From assembly GCF_004022705.2 (NCBI RefSeq), contig NZ_RZOY02000011.1:62001-126000 (forward strand): a stretch of 64,000 nt of DNA, in the 5' to 3' direction. The notes beneath the pieces were generated by a model. It ran no database searches. It was not told where the DNA came from and worked only from the letters and a program-made list of their open reading frames with translations. Of this stretch, positions 17,384-25,432 are shown piece by piece (the first letter of the stretch is position 1; the number at the start of each line of letters is the position of its first letter). A program made the translations under genes and the position numbers. This stretch comes from Mesorhizobium sp. M2D.F.Ca.ET.226.01.1.1. Lineage in GTDB: Bacteria; Pseudomonadota; Alphaproteobacteria; Rhizobiales; Rhizobiaceae.

Positions 17384-17746
17384 TCAGTTCCTGTCGGCCA
17401 GCGCGTCCCTGGCGGCCTGCCTGTGGGCAGGCGTGATATGGGCGCTGACGGCGGCGATGGCCGCGGTCAGCACGGCAAGATCGTCGGTGTAGCCGAGGCC
17501 AACGACGAAATCGGGAATGAAATCGAACGGCAGGACGAAATAGCCCAAAGCGCCGAGCAGGGTAGCCTTGGCGCGCAGCGGCGTGTCCTTGTCCAGGGCG
17601 CAATAATAGGCGGCGACCACTTCGTCCATGAACGGAATCTGCCGCGCCGCCTTCTTGGCGGTGCGCCAGAATTTCTCGCGGACCTCACCCTCGCTGGCCA
17701 ACTTATCGCCGAAGCCGAAAAAATCGAAACCGGAACCTTGCGTCAT
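17384..17746 (-). CDS. YkvA family membrane protein (DUF1232)
   Basis: 120 residues from MTQGSGFDFF at 17746 (AAGGAG 6 nt upstream; an overlapping out-of-frame ATG lies at 17750). The DUF1232 core is ATLLGALGYFVLPFDFIPDFVVGLGYTDDLAVL in shorter words: LPFDFIPD and GYTDDLAV. This short membrane-associated module is of unknown function. The 383-nt gap to phhB holds a family B repeat (17890-18041) and no gene. Confidence 0.88.
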   Translation of the reverse strand: MTQGSGFDFFGFGDKLASEGEVREKFWRTAKKAARQIPFMDEVVAAYYCALDKDTPLRAKATLLGALGYFVLPFDFIPDFVVGLGYTDDLAVLTAAIAAVSAHITPAHRQAARDALADRN

Positions 17747-17889
17747 CCATCGCTCCTTGGCGACCGGGCGCATGGTTGCAACGGCCCGCCGCCGCGGGGA
17801 GATGTGGTGAAAGCGGGGGGCTGCTGCAAGAGTTCGCGACTTCAGAACGCAGCATTGGTTCAGAAATCCGAAATGCTGGCGGGACAGCA

Positions 17890-18041
17890 CCCCCCTCTGA
17901 CCTGCCGGCCATCTCCCCCGCAAGGGGGGAGATTGGCAGCTTCGTCGCCGGCGCTCTTCTTACAACGTCTGCGATTGGCGAGAGCGGCGGTGACACCTGA
18001 TTTCCCCCTTACGGGGGAGATGTCCGGCAGGACAGAGGGGG
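17890..18041. repeat. Composite palindromic repeat, family B (copy 1)
   Basis: About 150 bp with inverted ends CCCCCTCTGACCTGCCGG ... CCGGCAGGACAGAGGGGG, each followed inward by a hairpin of the CATCTCCCCC-n-GGGGGAGAT type, and a variable centre. The same layout recurs at 31576-31726 between ccmA and ccmB. Confidence 0.85.
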
Positions 18042-18129
18042 TGTGAGGGAATGCGGCGTCTCAGCAGCTTTGGTATTCACCCCATCCCAACATGCCTTCG
18101 CTCCTGCACTGCGCCGCTGCTTCACGAAC

Positions 18130-18423
18130 TTACTCGAAATACCGGTTCATCCGCTTGGCGAGCTCGATATCGAGCGCCGTCACGCCGCCGGCGTCATGGG
18201 TGTTCAGCGTCACGTCGACGGTCTTGTAGACATTCGACCAATCCGGGTGATGGTCCATCTTCTCGGCCGCCAGCGCCACGCGGGTCATGAAGGCGAAGGC
18301 CTCGGAAAAATTCTTGAAGACGAAGCTGCGCTTGATGGAAGCGCCGTCGGCGGCGAGCGACCAGCCCTCGAGTTCCGCCAGAGCAGTGGCGATCGCGTCC
18401 TTGCTGAGTTTCTCTCTGGTCAT
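18130..18423 (-). CDS. phhB: Pterin-4-alpha-carbinolamine dehydratase
   Basis: 97 residues from MTREKLSKDA at 18423. The family signature is complete: KMDHHPDW (catalytic His-His-Pro) and NVYKTVDVTLNTHDAGGVT. The enzyme dehydrates 4a-hydroxytetrahydrobiopterin in the recycling of pterin cofactor for phenylalanine hydroxylase; DCoH-like secondary roles are known in some bacteria. No phenylalanine hydroxylase gene is next to it. Confidence 0.93.
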   Translation of the reverse strand: MTREKLSKDAIATALAELEGWSLAADGASIKRSFVFKNFSEAFAFMTRVALAAEKMDHHPDWSNVYKTVDVTLNTHDAGGVTALDIELAKRMNRYFE

Positions 18424-18466
18424 GTCGGTTTCCTGTGCTATTCGGGAAAATGACCCGCACCATAGT

Positions 18467-18511
18467 GCATGTCGCCCAAAAGTGCGTGGCGGTTTTGGGA
18501 TGACGACATGC
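18467..18511. repeat. Palindromic repeat, family D (copy 2)
   Basis: GCATGTCGCCCAAAA ... TTTTGGGATGACGACATGC around a GTGCGTGGCGG centre; about 80 percent like the copy at 4021-4063. It lies between divergent phhB and the phosphatase gene and ends 21 nt before the phosphatase ATG, so it is part of that gene's leader. Confidence 0.75.
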
Positions 18512-18532
18512 ATGAGAACAACCGCCGGATCG

Positions 18533-19042
18533 ATGAGTGCAAAGCCCATAAATTCCATTCTGTTCGTCTGCCTCGGCAACATCTGCCGCTCGCCGCTGGC
18601 TGAGGGCGTGTTTCGCGGCGTTCTGGCCGGACATGGCCGGGACCTGTTGATCGATTCGGCCGGAACCGGCGGCTGGCACGCCGGCGAGCAGCCCGACCGG
18701 CGCTCGATCGCGGTCGCCGCCCTGCATGGCGTCGACCTTTCGGGACAGCGGGCGCGCAAGGTGCTGCCGGAGGATTTTTCGCGTTTCGACCTGATCCTCG
18801 GCATGGACAGGGCCAACGTGCGCGACCTCAAGGCACTGGCGCCGCCGGCCGCGCGCGACCGGATCCATCTCTATCTGGACTTCGCGACGGGAAAGGCCGT
18901 GGACGTGCCGGATCCCTATTATGACGGCGCCGAGGCCTTCGCCTCCGTCTACCGCATGATCCGCGAGGCGTCGGAGGCGCTGGCGAAGCGGCTCGAGGCC
19001 AGCGTTTCGCCGACCAGTGGCCACGCTTCCTCGACGATGTAG
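18533..19042 (+). CDS. Low-molecular-weight protein-tyrosine phosphatase
   Basis: 169 residues from MSAKPINSILFVC at 18533; an in-frame ATG at 18512 is inside the repeat. Active-site P-loop CLGNICRSP (CxxxxxRS) is at residues 12-20, and the general-acid loop VPDPYYDG near residue 127. These cytosolic enzymes dephosphorylate phosphotyrosine and, in some bacteria, control exopolysaccharide export. The C-terminal 30 residues overlap the end of the convergent thpR gene by 94 nt. The ribosome site is weak. Confidence 0.92.
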   Translation: MSAKPINSILFVCLGNICRSPLAEGVFRGVLAGHGRDLLIDSAGTGGWHAGEQPDRRSIAVAALHGVDLSGQRARKVLPEDFSRFDLILGMDRANVRDLKALAPPAARDRIHLYLDFATGKAVDVPDPYYDGAEAFASVYRMIREASEALAKRLEASVSPTSGHASSTM

Positions 19043-19542
19043 GGGCCGCCGCCCACCGAATCGCGCGACGACATCAGCACGAAGCGGCCGACGCGGAAGG
19101 GCAGCGCGGAAAAGTTGCCGCGCGCCGACAGATATTGCGCGACATCAAGCGGGCTTGCGTTGCGCAGCCGCGCCAGCGTCACATGCGGCGAGAACTTGCG
19201 CGGATCGGCCGGAAGACCGAGCCGCTGGCAGATGCGGTCGATTTCGCCCTGCAGCGCCGTCAAATCCGGCGAGGCCGATACGCCGGCCCATACAGCATGC
19301 GGTTTCTTGCCGCCAAAGGCGCCGACGCCGGAGAGCGTCATCTGGAAGGATAGGCGGTGAACCCTGTCGAGGGCGTTGGCGATCTCGTCGGCGACATGGC
19401 CTTCGACATCGCCGATGAAGCGCAAGGTCAGATGGTAGTTTTCGACATCGATCCAGCGCGCCCCGGGCAACCCGCCCCGGAGCAGGGACAGCGAGAGAGC
19501 GGCATCACGCGGAATTTCGAGGGCGGTGAAAAGACGTGGCAT
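18949..19542 (-). CDS. thpR: RNA 2',3'-cyclic phosphodiesterase ThpR (2'-5' RNA ligase family)
   Basis: 197 residues. Two HxTx motifs of the 2H phosphoesterase family are present: YHLTLRFIGD (about residue 43) and PHVTLARL (about residue 125). The enzyme opens 2',3'-cyclic phosphates on RNA ends. The last ~20 residues (VGETLASSRFASASDASRIMR region) lie beyond the usual end and overlap the phosphatase gene antisense. It is preceded by a 119-nt gap to tesA without features. Confidence 0.9.
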   Translation of the reverse strand: MPRLFTALEIPRDAALSLSLLRGGLPGARWIDVENYHLTLRFIGDVEGHVADEIANALDRVHRLSFQMTLSGVGAFGGKKPHAVWAGVSASPDLTALQGEIDRICQRLGLPADPRKFSPHVTLARLRNASPLDVAQYLSARGNFSALPFRVGRFVLMSSRDSVGGGPYIVEEAWPLVGETLASSRFASASDASRIMR

Positions 19543-19661
19543 GTGAAGCCTCCTGTCCTCGAATCGAAACTCTCAGCCTTAGCGAATCATCGATGCAAGC
19601 GCGGGGCAAGCGGTTTGTTATCCACAAAGTTTCCCCAGCGGAAAGCGTGACTTTTTCGGTC

Positions 19662-20324
19662 TCACGACGCACCGCCATTCGCGGCAATGGCCTTCTCGAC
19701 GGTGGGCAAGATGCGCTCGACCATCACGTCGACACCCCGGGGATTGGGATGTAGGCCGTCTTCCAGCTGCAGGTCGGGGTGGCCGGCGACGCCGTCGAGG
19801 AAGAACGGATAGAGCGGAACGCCGTATTTTTCGGCAAGCCTGGGATAAATGTCGTCGAAGGACTTCTGGTAGTCTGCGCCGAGATTGGGCGCGGCGCGCA
19901 TGCCGGCGAGCATTGCCGGGATCTTGCGCTGCTTCAGCTTGCCCAGCATGGCGTCGAGGTTCTTTTCGGCGATGTCAGGCGAGACGCCGCGCAGCATGTC
20001 GTTGGCGCCGAGTTCGAGGATAACCAGCCTTGTGCCGTCCGGTACCGACCAGTCGAGCCGCGCCAGCCCGCCGCTCGACGTGTCGCCCGAGACGCCGGCA
20101 TTGGCGACGGTGACGTCGAGGCCCTTCGCCTTCAGTGCCGCCTGCAGCCTGTCGGTGAAACCCTGGCCCGGGCCAAGGCTGTAGCCCGCCATCAGGCTGT
20201 CGCCGAAGCCGACGACGGTGAAGGTGGCGGCGCGCGCCGACGAAATGGCGCCGCAAAGGCCAAGGAAAAGGATGAGGGCTGCGAAAACAACGGGCGCTGC
20301 GGCAAAACGATGTTTGAATGCCAT
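19662..20324 (-). CDS. tesA: Arylesterase / SGNH hydrolase (TesA-like)
   Basis: 220 residues from MAFKHRFAAA at 20324. Signal peptide through SSARA (about residue 32). SGNH blocks: VVGFGDSLMAGY (catalytic Ser), NAGVSGDTSSGG, LELGANDMLRG, and DGLHPNPRG (Asp-His). It is a periplasmic thioesterase/arylesterase. It is divergent from the ABC ATPase and FtsX-like permease genes, and tesA-ybbA-ybbP is a widely conserved cluster, which supports a joint role in envelope lipid handling. Confidence 0.92.
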   Translation of the reverse strand: MAFKHRFAAAPVVFAALILFLGLCGAISSARAATFTVVGFGDSLMAGYSLGPGQGFTDRLQAALKAKGLDVTVANAGVSGDTSSGGLARLDWSVPDGTRLVILELGANDMLRGVSPDIAEKNLDAMLGKLKQRKIPAMLAGMRAAPNLGADYQKSFDDIYPRLAEKYGVPLYPFFLDGVAGHPDLQLEDGLHPNPRGVDVMVERILPTVEKAIAANGGAS

Positions 20325-20406
20325 GCGGCGAGCCCCATATGACCGATACAACCCGAATGAGGAGACACGAGCTGTCTCCTTTTTCCACATATAGGGTGCT
20401 TTCATT

Positions 20407-21105
20407 GTGACAGAAGCCGTCATCGCGTTGAGGGACGTATCGCTGACGCTCGGCGAGGGCGCGTCCTCCGTCCATGTGCTGAAGGGCGTGAGCCTCGACG
20501 TGGCGGCTGGGCAAGCCACCGGCATTGTTGGACCGTCGGGTTCGGGCAAGTCCACTCTGCTGATGGTTTTGGCCGGTCTGGAACGGGTTGATTCGGGCAC
20601 GGTACGGATCGCCGGCGAGCTTCTCAACGGCAAAAGCGAGGACCAGATTGCTTCGTTTCGTGGCCGAAACATTGGCATCGTGTTCCAGTCCTTCCATCTC
20701 ATCCCGAACATGACGGCTCTCGAGAATGTCGCGGTGCCGCTCGAGCTTGCCGGCCATGTCGATCCGTTCGGCGTCGCCGCGCGCGAGCTTGCGGCGGTCG
20801 GCCTGAGCGACCGTGTGACGCACTATCCGGGCGAGCTTTCCGGCGGCGAGCAGCAGCGCGTGGCGATCGCCCGCGCGCTGGCGCCGTCGCCGCGCATCCT
20901 CATCGCCGACGAGCCGACCGGCAATCTCGACCAGGCGACGGGAAAGCAAATCGCCGATCTTCTGTTCGCCAAGGCGGCGGAACGCGGCATGACGCTGGTG
21001 CTGGTCACGCATGATCCGGCACTTGCCGCCCGATGTTCGCGCCAGGTGTCGATGCGTTCGGGACGCATCGAGGACGCGGCCAAACCGGTGAAGGTGCCTG
21101 CTTGA
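20407..21105 (+). CDS. ABC transporter ATP-binding protein (YbbA/LolD type)
   Basis: 232 residues from a GTG at 20407. Walker A GPSGSGKST (about residue 44), Q-loop VFQSFHLIPNMT, signature LSGGEQQRVAIARALAPSP, Walker B ILIADEPTGNLD, H-loop THD. The order is that of the MacB/LolD/YbbA clade that powers FtsX-like permeases. Its stop overlaps the permease start as TGATG, showing coupling. Cytosolic face of the inner membrane. Confidence 0.93.
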   Translation: MTEAVIALRDVSLTLGEGASSVHVLKGVSLDVAAGQATGIVGPSGSGKSTLLMVLAGLERVDSGTVRIAGELLNGKSEDQIASFRGRNIGIVFQSFHLIPNMTALENVAVPLELAGHVDPFGVAARELAAVGLSDRVTHYPGELSGGEQQRVAIARALAPSPRILIADEPTGNLDQATGKQIADLLFAKAAERGMTLVLVTHDPALAARCSRQVSMRSGRIEDAAKPVKVPA

Positions 21106-23645
21106 TGCGGACGTTGAAGCTCGCCATCCGCATCTCGCTGCGCGAGATGCGCGGCGGGCTGTCCGGCTTCATGATCTTCCTGGCCTGCATCGCGCTCGGC
21201 GTCGCGGCGATCGGCGGCGTCAATTCGGTGGCGCAGGCGATCTCCGCCGGCGTCGCCAATCAGGGCCAGACGCTGCTTGGCGGCGACCTGCGCTTCCAGA
21301 TCAACCAGCGCAGCGCCTCGAATGCCGAGCTCGGCTTCATCCGAGGCCTCGGCACGGTTTCGCAGACCTCCGGCATGCGCTCGATGGCGCGGCTGGAGGA
21401 CGGCTCCGACCAGGCGCTGGTCGAAGCCAAGGCGGTCGACGACGCCTATCCGCTCTACGGCGCGCTGGAGACGGATCCGGCGCTGCCGAAGGAGCAATTG
21501 TTCGGCGAAAGATCAGGCGTGTTCGGCGCCGCCGCGCCCGACCTTTTGTTCGAGCGGCTCAATCTTCATATCGGCGACAGGCTGAAGCTCGGCAGCGCCA
21601 TCTTCGAGCTGCGCGCGAGGCTGATCAGCGAGCCGGATGCGGTGTCGGACGGGTTCGGCTTTGCGCCAAGGCTGATGATCTCCAGCCAGGGGCTTGGCGC
21701 GACCGGCCTGGTGCAGCCGGGCAGCCTGGTCGAGAACGCTTACAAGGTGCGGCTGTCCGACGGCACGTCCGAGGCGCGGATCAAGGATATCCAGACTCAA
21801 GCCGCGAAGGATTTCCCGCAGGCGGGCTGGTCGATCCGCACGCGCAGCAATGCGGCGCCCGCGCTCTCCGCCAACATCGAGCGCTTTTCGCAGTTCCTGA
21901 CCCTGATCGGGCTGACGGCGCTGGTGGTCGGCGGCGTCGGCGTGGCGAATGCCGTGCGCGCCTATCTCGACGGTAAGCGCGGCGTCATCGCCACGTTCAA
22001 GAGCCTCGGCGCCTCGGGCGGCTTCGTCTTCACCGTCTATCTGGTGCAGATCCTGTTGATCGCGGGCCTCGGCATCGTGCTCGGGCTGATCCTTGCCGCC
22101 GCGATGCCGTTCGTGGCGGGCGCGCTTCTGCAGTCGGTCATTCCCGTGCCGGCGCAAGGTGGCTTCTATCCAGGGGCGCTCGCGATTGCGGCGCTGTTCG
22201 GCCTGCTGGTGACGCTGGCCTTCGCGCTTTTGCCGCTCGGCCGCGCCCGCGACGTGCCGGCAACCGCGCTGTTCCGCGAAATGGGGTTCGAGAGCCGCGG
22301 CCTGCCGCGCCTGCCCTATGCGGGTACCGCGCTGGCGATCGTCATCGCGCTGGCGGCGCTGGCGATCCTTTCGGCCAACGACTACCGCATCGCCTCGATC
22401 TTCGTCGGCGCCACCGTCTTTGCCTTCCTGGTGCTGCGGCTGGTGGCGGTGCTGGTGCAGTGGCTCGCCAGCAAAACCCCACGCGTGCGCTCGGTTCCGC
22501 TGCGGCTGGCGCTCGGCAATATTCATCGGCCCGGCGCGCTGACGCCGTCGGTGGTGCTGTCGCTTGGGCTGGGGCTGACGCTGCTGGTGACGCTGGCGCT
22601 GATCGACGGGAACCTCAGGCGGCAGATTTCCGGCAGCCTGCCGGAGCGGGCGCCGAACTTCTTCTTCGTCGACATCCAGAGCAGCGATGTCGACGCCTTC
22701 GCGAGCCTGGTGGGCAAGGAGGCGCCTCGGGGAACGCTGGTCAAGGTGCCGATGCTGCGCGGCCGCATCATGGCGCTCAACGGCGTCGACGTCGACAAGG
22801 TGAAGATCCCGGCCAACGGCGCCTGGGTGCTGCGCGGCGACCGTGGCCTGACCTATGACGCGAAACAGCCGGAAAACGCGACGATGACAGAGGGCACGTG
22901 GTGGCCGCAGGACTATTCCGGCGAGCCGCTGGTGTCATTCTCGGCCGAGGAAGGCAAGGCGATCGGGCTGAAGCTCGGCGACAGCGTGACCGTCAATGTG
23001 CTCGGACGCAATGTCACGGCCAAGATCGCCAATTTCCGCCAGGTGCAATGGGAGACGATCGGCATCAATTTCGTCATGGTGTTCTCGCCCAACAGCTTTG
23101 CCGGGGCGCCGCATGGCTGGCTGGCGACGCTGACCGACAAACAAGCCACCACCGCCGACGACGCGCGGCTGCTCAACGCCGTCACCCGTGCCTTCCCGGC
23201 GGTGACGACGGTGCGCGTCAAGGACGCACTCGACATCGTCAACCGGCTGGTCGCGCAATTGGGCATGGCGATCCGCGCCGCCGCCGGCGTGGCGCTGATC
23301 GCCTCGGTGCTGGTGCTCTCCGGGGCGCTTGCCGCAGGCAACCGGGCGCGCATCCATGACGCGGTGGTGCTGAAGACGCTCGGCGCGACAAGGCAAACAC
23401 TGATTGCCGCCTTCTCGCTGGAATATGTGCTGATCGGTCTCGCAACCGCGCTGTTCGCGCTTGCCGCCGGCGGCATCGCCGCCTGGTTCGTCGTGGCGCA
23501 TATCATGACGCTGCCCTCGCACTTCATGCCGGAAGTCGCGGTGGCAACGATCCTGGTTTCGCTGACCGTGACGGTCGGCATCGGCCTTGCCGGCACCTGG
23601 CGGGTGCTCGGCCACAAGGCGGCGCCGGTGCTGCGCAACCTCTGA
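21105..23645 (+). CDS. FtsX-like ABC transporter permease (YbbP type)
   Basis: 846 residues from MRTLKLAIRISL at 21105, overlapping the ATPase stop. It has an N-terminal transmembrane segment, a large periplasmic domain (about 45-260), a first FtsX core of three helices (about 265-375), more helices near 405-470, a second periplasmic domain, and a last FtsX core (about 720-840). This ten-helix double-FtsX architecture is that of YbbP. With TesA and the ATPase it is thought to act on lipids or lipoproteins at the inner membrane; the substrate is unknown. Confidence 0.9.
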   Translation: MRTLKLAIRISLREMRGGLSGFMIFLACIALGVAAIGGVNSVAQAISAGVANQGQTLLGGDLRFQINQRSASNAELGFIRGLGTVSQTSGMRSMARLEDGSDQALVEAKAVDDAYPLYGALETDPALPKEQLFGERSGVFGAAAPDLLFERLNLHIGDRLKLGSAIFELRARLISEPDAVSDGFGFAPRLMISSQGLGATGLVQPGSLVENAYKVRLSDGTSEARIKDIQTQAAKDFPQAGWSIRTRSNAAPALSANIERFSQFLTLIGLTALVVGGVGVANAVRAYLDGKRGVIATFKSLGASGGFVFTVYLVQILLIAGLGIVLGLILAAAMPFVAGALLQSVIPVPAQGGFYPGALAIAALFGLLVTLAFALLPLGRARDVPATALFREMGFESRGLPRLPYAGTALAIVIALAALAILSANDYRIASIFVGATVFAFLVLRLVAVLVQWLASKTPRVRSVPLRLALGNIHRPGALTPSVVLSLGLGLTLLVTLALIDGNLRRQISGSLPERAPNFFFVDIQSSDVDAFASLVGKEAPRGTLVKVPMLRGRIMALNGVDVDKVKIPANGAWVLRGDRGLTYDAKQPENATMTEGTWWPQDYSGEPLVSFSAEEGKAIGLKLGDSVTVNVLGRNVTAKIANFRQVQWETIGINFVMVFSPNSFAGAPHGWLATLTDKQATTADDARLLNAVTRAFPAVTTVRVKDALDIVNRLVAQLGMAIRAAAGVALIASVLVLSGALAAGNRARIHDAVVLKTLGATRQTLIAAFSLEYVLIGLATALFALAAGGIAAWFVVAHIMTLPSHFMPEVAVATILVSLTVTVGIGLAGTWRVLGHKAAPVLRNL

Positions 23646-23758
23646 CAGAAGGGGCTTCCAGGCGTCCGTCCGGTTAAATCTTTGTAAGAATGCCGCGCGG
23701 AAGGCCTGAAAACCGGCCTTTCGCCATCTCACAAAGCGTTACGGCCCGTTACCGTCTT

Positions 23759-23776
23759 GTTCTTGACGTCAAGAAC
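23759..23776. promoter_or_regulatory. Perfect 18-bp palindrome upstream of the Bax-inhibitor gene
   Basis: GTTCTTGACGTCAAGAAC is fully self-complementary and lies 111 nt before the BI-1 start codon. The form suits a dimeric repressor or activator. It contains TTGACG, which may also be part of a -35 element. It is in the 241-nt gap between the permease and BI-1 genes. Confidence 0.5.
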
Positions 23777-23789
23777 CATCATATTTCGC

Positions 23790-23880
23790 GGCAGGCATGC
23801 TGGAGCCCCGCCAGCGGCGCCTGGTTCGGCGGATGACCCCGGGCGGACCTGTCACCGGACGGGGCAGAAGCAACAGAGGA
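23790..23880 (+). ncRNA. Probable ybhL leader RNA motif
   Basis: Established knowledge: a conserved cis-regulatory RNA motif, ybhL, precedes Bax-inhibitor-1 (ybhL) genes in Rhizobiales. Seen here: the leader of this BI-1 gene contains a compact hairpin CTGG-AGCCCCG-CCAG (near 23809-23824) and a second stem CCCCG ... CGGGG (near 23837-23867) directly upstream of the ribosome site. The exact consensus could not be checked, so boundaries are approximate. Confidence 0.5.
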
Positions 23881-23886
23881 TTTCCA

Positions 23887-24627
23887 ATGGCTGATCCCAT
23901 TCGCAACTACCAGACGGGCGCCGCCTCGGGCGCGCGCGTCGATATCGATCAGGGCCTGCGCGCCTATATGATCAAAGTCTACAACCTCATGGGGCTTGGC
24001 CTTTTAATCACCGGCCTTGCCGCCTGGGGCGCGTTCCAACTCGCCATCACCGGCGACGGCCAGCTGACCGCCTTCGGCCAGCTCATCTATGCCAGCGCGT
24101 TCCGCTGGGTCGTCATCCTGGCGCCGCTCGCCGCCGTGATGTTCCTGTCGTTCCGCATCCAGTCGATGAGCGTAGGCGCGGCGCAGACCACGTTCTGGGT
24201 CTATGCCGGCCTTGTCGGCCTGTCGCTGTCGACGATCTTCCTCGTCTACACAGGCACCAGCATCACCCAGACCTTCTTCGCCACGGCCGCTGCCTTCGGC
24301 GGCCTGTCGCTCTATGGCTACACGACCCGGCGCGACCTGTCGGCGTTCGGCTCGTTCCTGATCATGGGCGTGATCGGCCTGCTGATCGCGATGCTGATCA
24401 ACTTCTTCCTGCACTCGTCGGCGCTGGCCTTCGCCATCTCGGCGATCGGCGTGCTTATCTTCGCCGGCCTCACCGCCTACGACACGCAGCGGATCAAGGA
24501 GATGTATTTCGAGGGCGACGTTGCCGACGTGGCCGGCCGCAAGGCGATCATGGGCGCTTTGCAGCTCTATCTCGACTTCATCAACCTGTTCATGTTCCTG
24601 CTGCAGTTCATGGGCGACCGCCGCTAA
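23887..24627 (+). CDS. Bax inhibitor-1/YccA family membrane protein (YbhL-like)
   Basis: 246 residues from MADPIRNYQTG at 23887 (GAGG 8 nt upstream). Seven hydrophobic segments. BI-1 signatures: LRAYMIKVYNLMGLGLLITG near the start, GLTAYDTQRIKEMY (the Asp-containing pH-sensor helix) and a final LQLYLDFINLFMFLLQFMG in two overlapping words. BI-1 proteins are inner-membrane, pH-sensitive Ca2+ leak channels; in alphaproteobacteria they are linked to membrane protein quality control. It is likely controlled by the RNA leader upstream. Confidence 0.93.
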   Translation: MADPIRNYQTGAASGARVDIDQGLRAYMIKVYNLMGLGLLITGLAAWGAFQLAITGDGQLTAFGQLIYASAFRWVVILAPLAAVMFLSFRIQSMSVGAAQTTFWVYAGLVGLSLSTIFLVYTGTSITQTFFATAAAFGGLSLYGYTTRRDLSAFGSFLIMGVIGLLIAMLINFFLHSSALAFAISAIGVLIFAGLTAYDTQRIKEMYFEGDVADVAGRKAIMGALQLYLDFINLFMFLLQFMGDRR

Positions 24628-24662
24628 GGCGGTTCCCCGGTCTCGTTGGACCATACATTTGC

Positions 24663-24696
24663 GAAAGGGCGGCCAACCGGCCGCCCTTTCCTTTTG
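24663..24696 (+). terminator. Intrinsic terminator after the BI-1 gene
   Basis: Perfect 12-bp stem GAAAGGGCGGCC (24663-24674) with GGCCGCCCTTTC (24679-24690), loop AACC, followed by CTTTTG. Confidence 0.88.
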
Positions 24697-24743
24697 CGCG
24701 CGCCTCTGCTCTCATCGAGGCAGCAAATCGAACTGCATAAATT

Positions 24744-25316
24744 ATGAGCACCATTGCGATCAGGGCCGCCACCCCGGCCGACCTCGACCGAATCACCGAA
24801 ATCTATGCCGACGCGGTCGCGCACGGCACCGCAAGCTACGAGCTGGATCCGCCTAGCCGCGCCGAAATGGGCAGTCGATTCGACAGCTTAGCGGCCGGCG
24901 GCTTTCCCTATCTGGCAGCGGAAAAGAATGGCGTCGTGCTTGGCTATGCCTATGCCGGACCCTTCCGGCCCCGCCCCGCCTACCGATTCGTCATCGAGGA
25001 TTCGGTCTATGTCGCGCCCGAGGCCAAGGGGCAGGGGGTGGGCTCGCTGCTGATGCGGGCGCTGATCGAGACGGCGCGCAAGGCGGGCTTTCGCCAGATC
25101 ATAGCGGTGATCGGCGACGGCCACGCCGACAGCGCCTCGGTGCGGCTGCATGAAAAGCTCGGCTTTCGCCATTCCGGACGCCTGGAGGGATCTGGCTACA
25201 AGCACGGACGCTGGCTGGACACGGTGTTCATGCAGCTGTCCCTGAATGGCGGCGCCGAGCTGCCGCCGGATCCTGATTCGCTGCCGGAGCGGAGGTTCAG
25301 GCTCGGAGGGAAATGA
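24744..25316 (+). CDS. GNAT N-acetyltransferase, phosphinothricin/methionine-sulfoximine type
   Basis: 190 residues. The opening IRAATPADLDRITEIYADAV and the segment GYAYAGPFRPRPAYRFVIEDSVYVAPEAKGQGVGS (acetyl-CoA loop in EAKGQGVG) are characteristic of the Pat/MddA subgroup, whose members acetylate phosphinothricin, methionine sulfoximine or methionine sulfone. AVIGDGHADSASVRLHEKLGF is the usual C-terminal block. A short hydrophilic tail extends into an inverted-repeat region. Confidence 0.87.
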   Translation: MSTIAIRAATPADLDRITEIYADAVAHGTASYELDPPSRAEMGSRFDSLAAGGFPYLAAEKNGVVLGYAYAGPFRPRPAYRFVIEDSVYVAPEAKGQGVGSLLMRALIETARKAGFRQIIAVIGDGHADSASVRLHEKLGFRHSGRLEGSGYKHGRWLDTVFMQLSLNGGAELPPDPDSLPERRFRLGGK

Positions 25317-25330
25317 GGGAAATGGGAAAT

Positions 25331-25415
25331 GAGGAACTGAAGAATTGAAGAAAGGGGCTCGGGACCTGACGGAACTGCAGTCTTTTTCCTCAGTTCTTCA
25401 ATTCTTCAGTTCCTC
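25331..25415. repeat. Long inverted repeat with perfect 22-bp arms (AACTGAAGAATTGAAG type)
   Basis: Positions 25331-25352 are the exact complement of 25394-25415, separated by 41 nt; outer sequences (GGGAAATGAG / CTCTTTCCC) extend the symmetry. The arms are themselves made of ~8-nt units rich in GAANTGA. It lies between the convergent GNAT and DUF2794 genes and could act as a terminator for both. Confidence 0.85.
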
Positions 25416-25432
25416 AATTCCTCTTTCCCGAA

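Noticed and set aside
18287..18532. N-terminal extension of the phosphatase upstream of 18533
   Set aside because: It would run through the phhB leader and the family D repeat; the phosphatase fold begins at the later Met.
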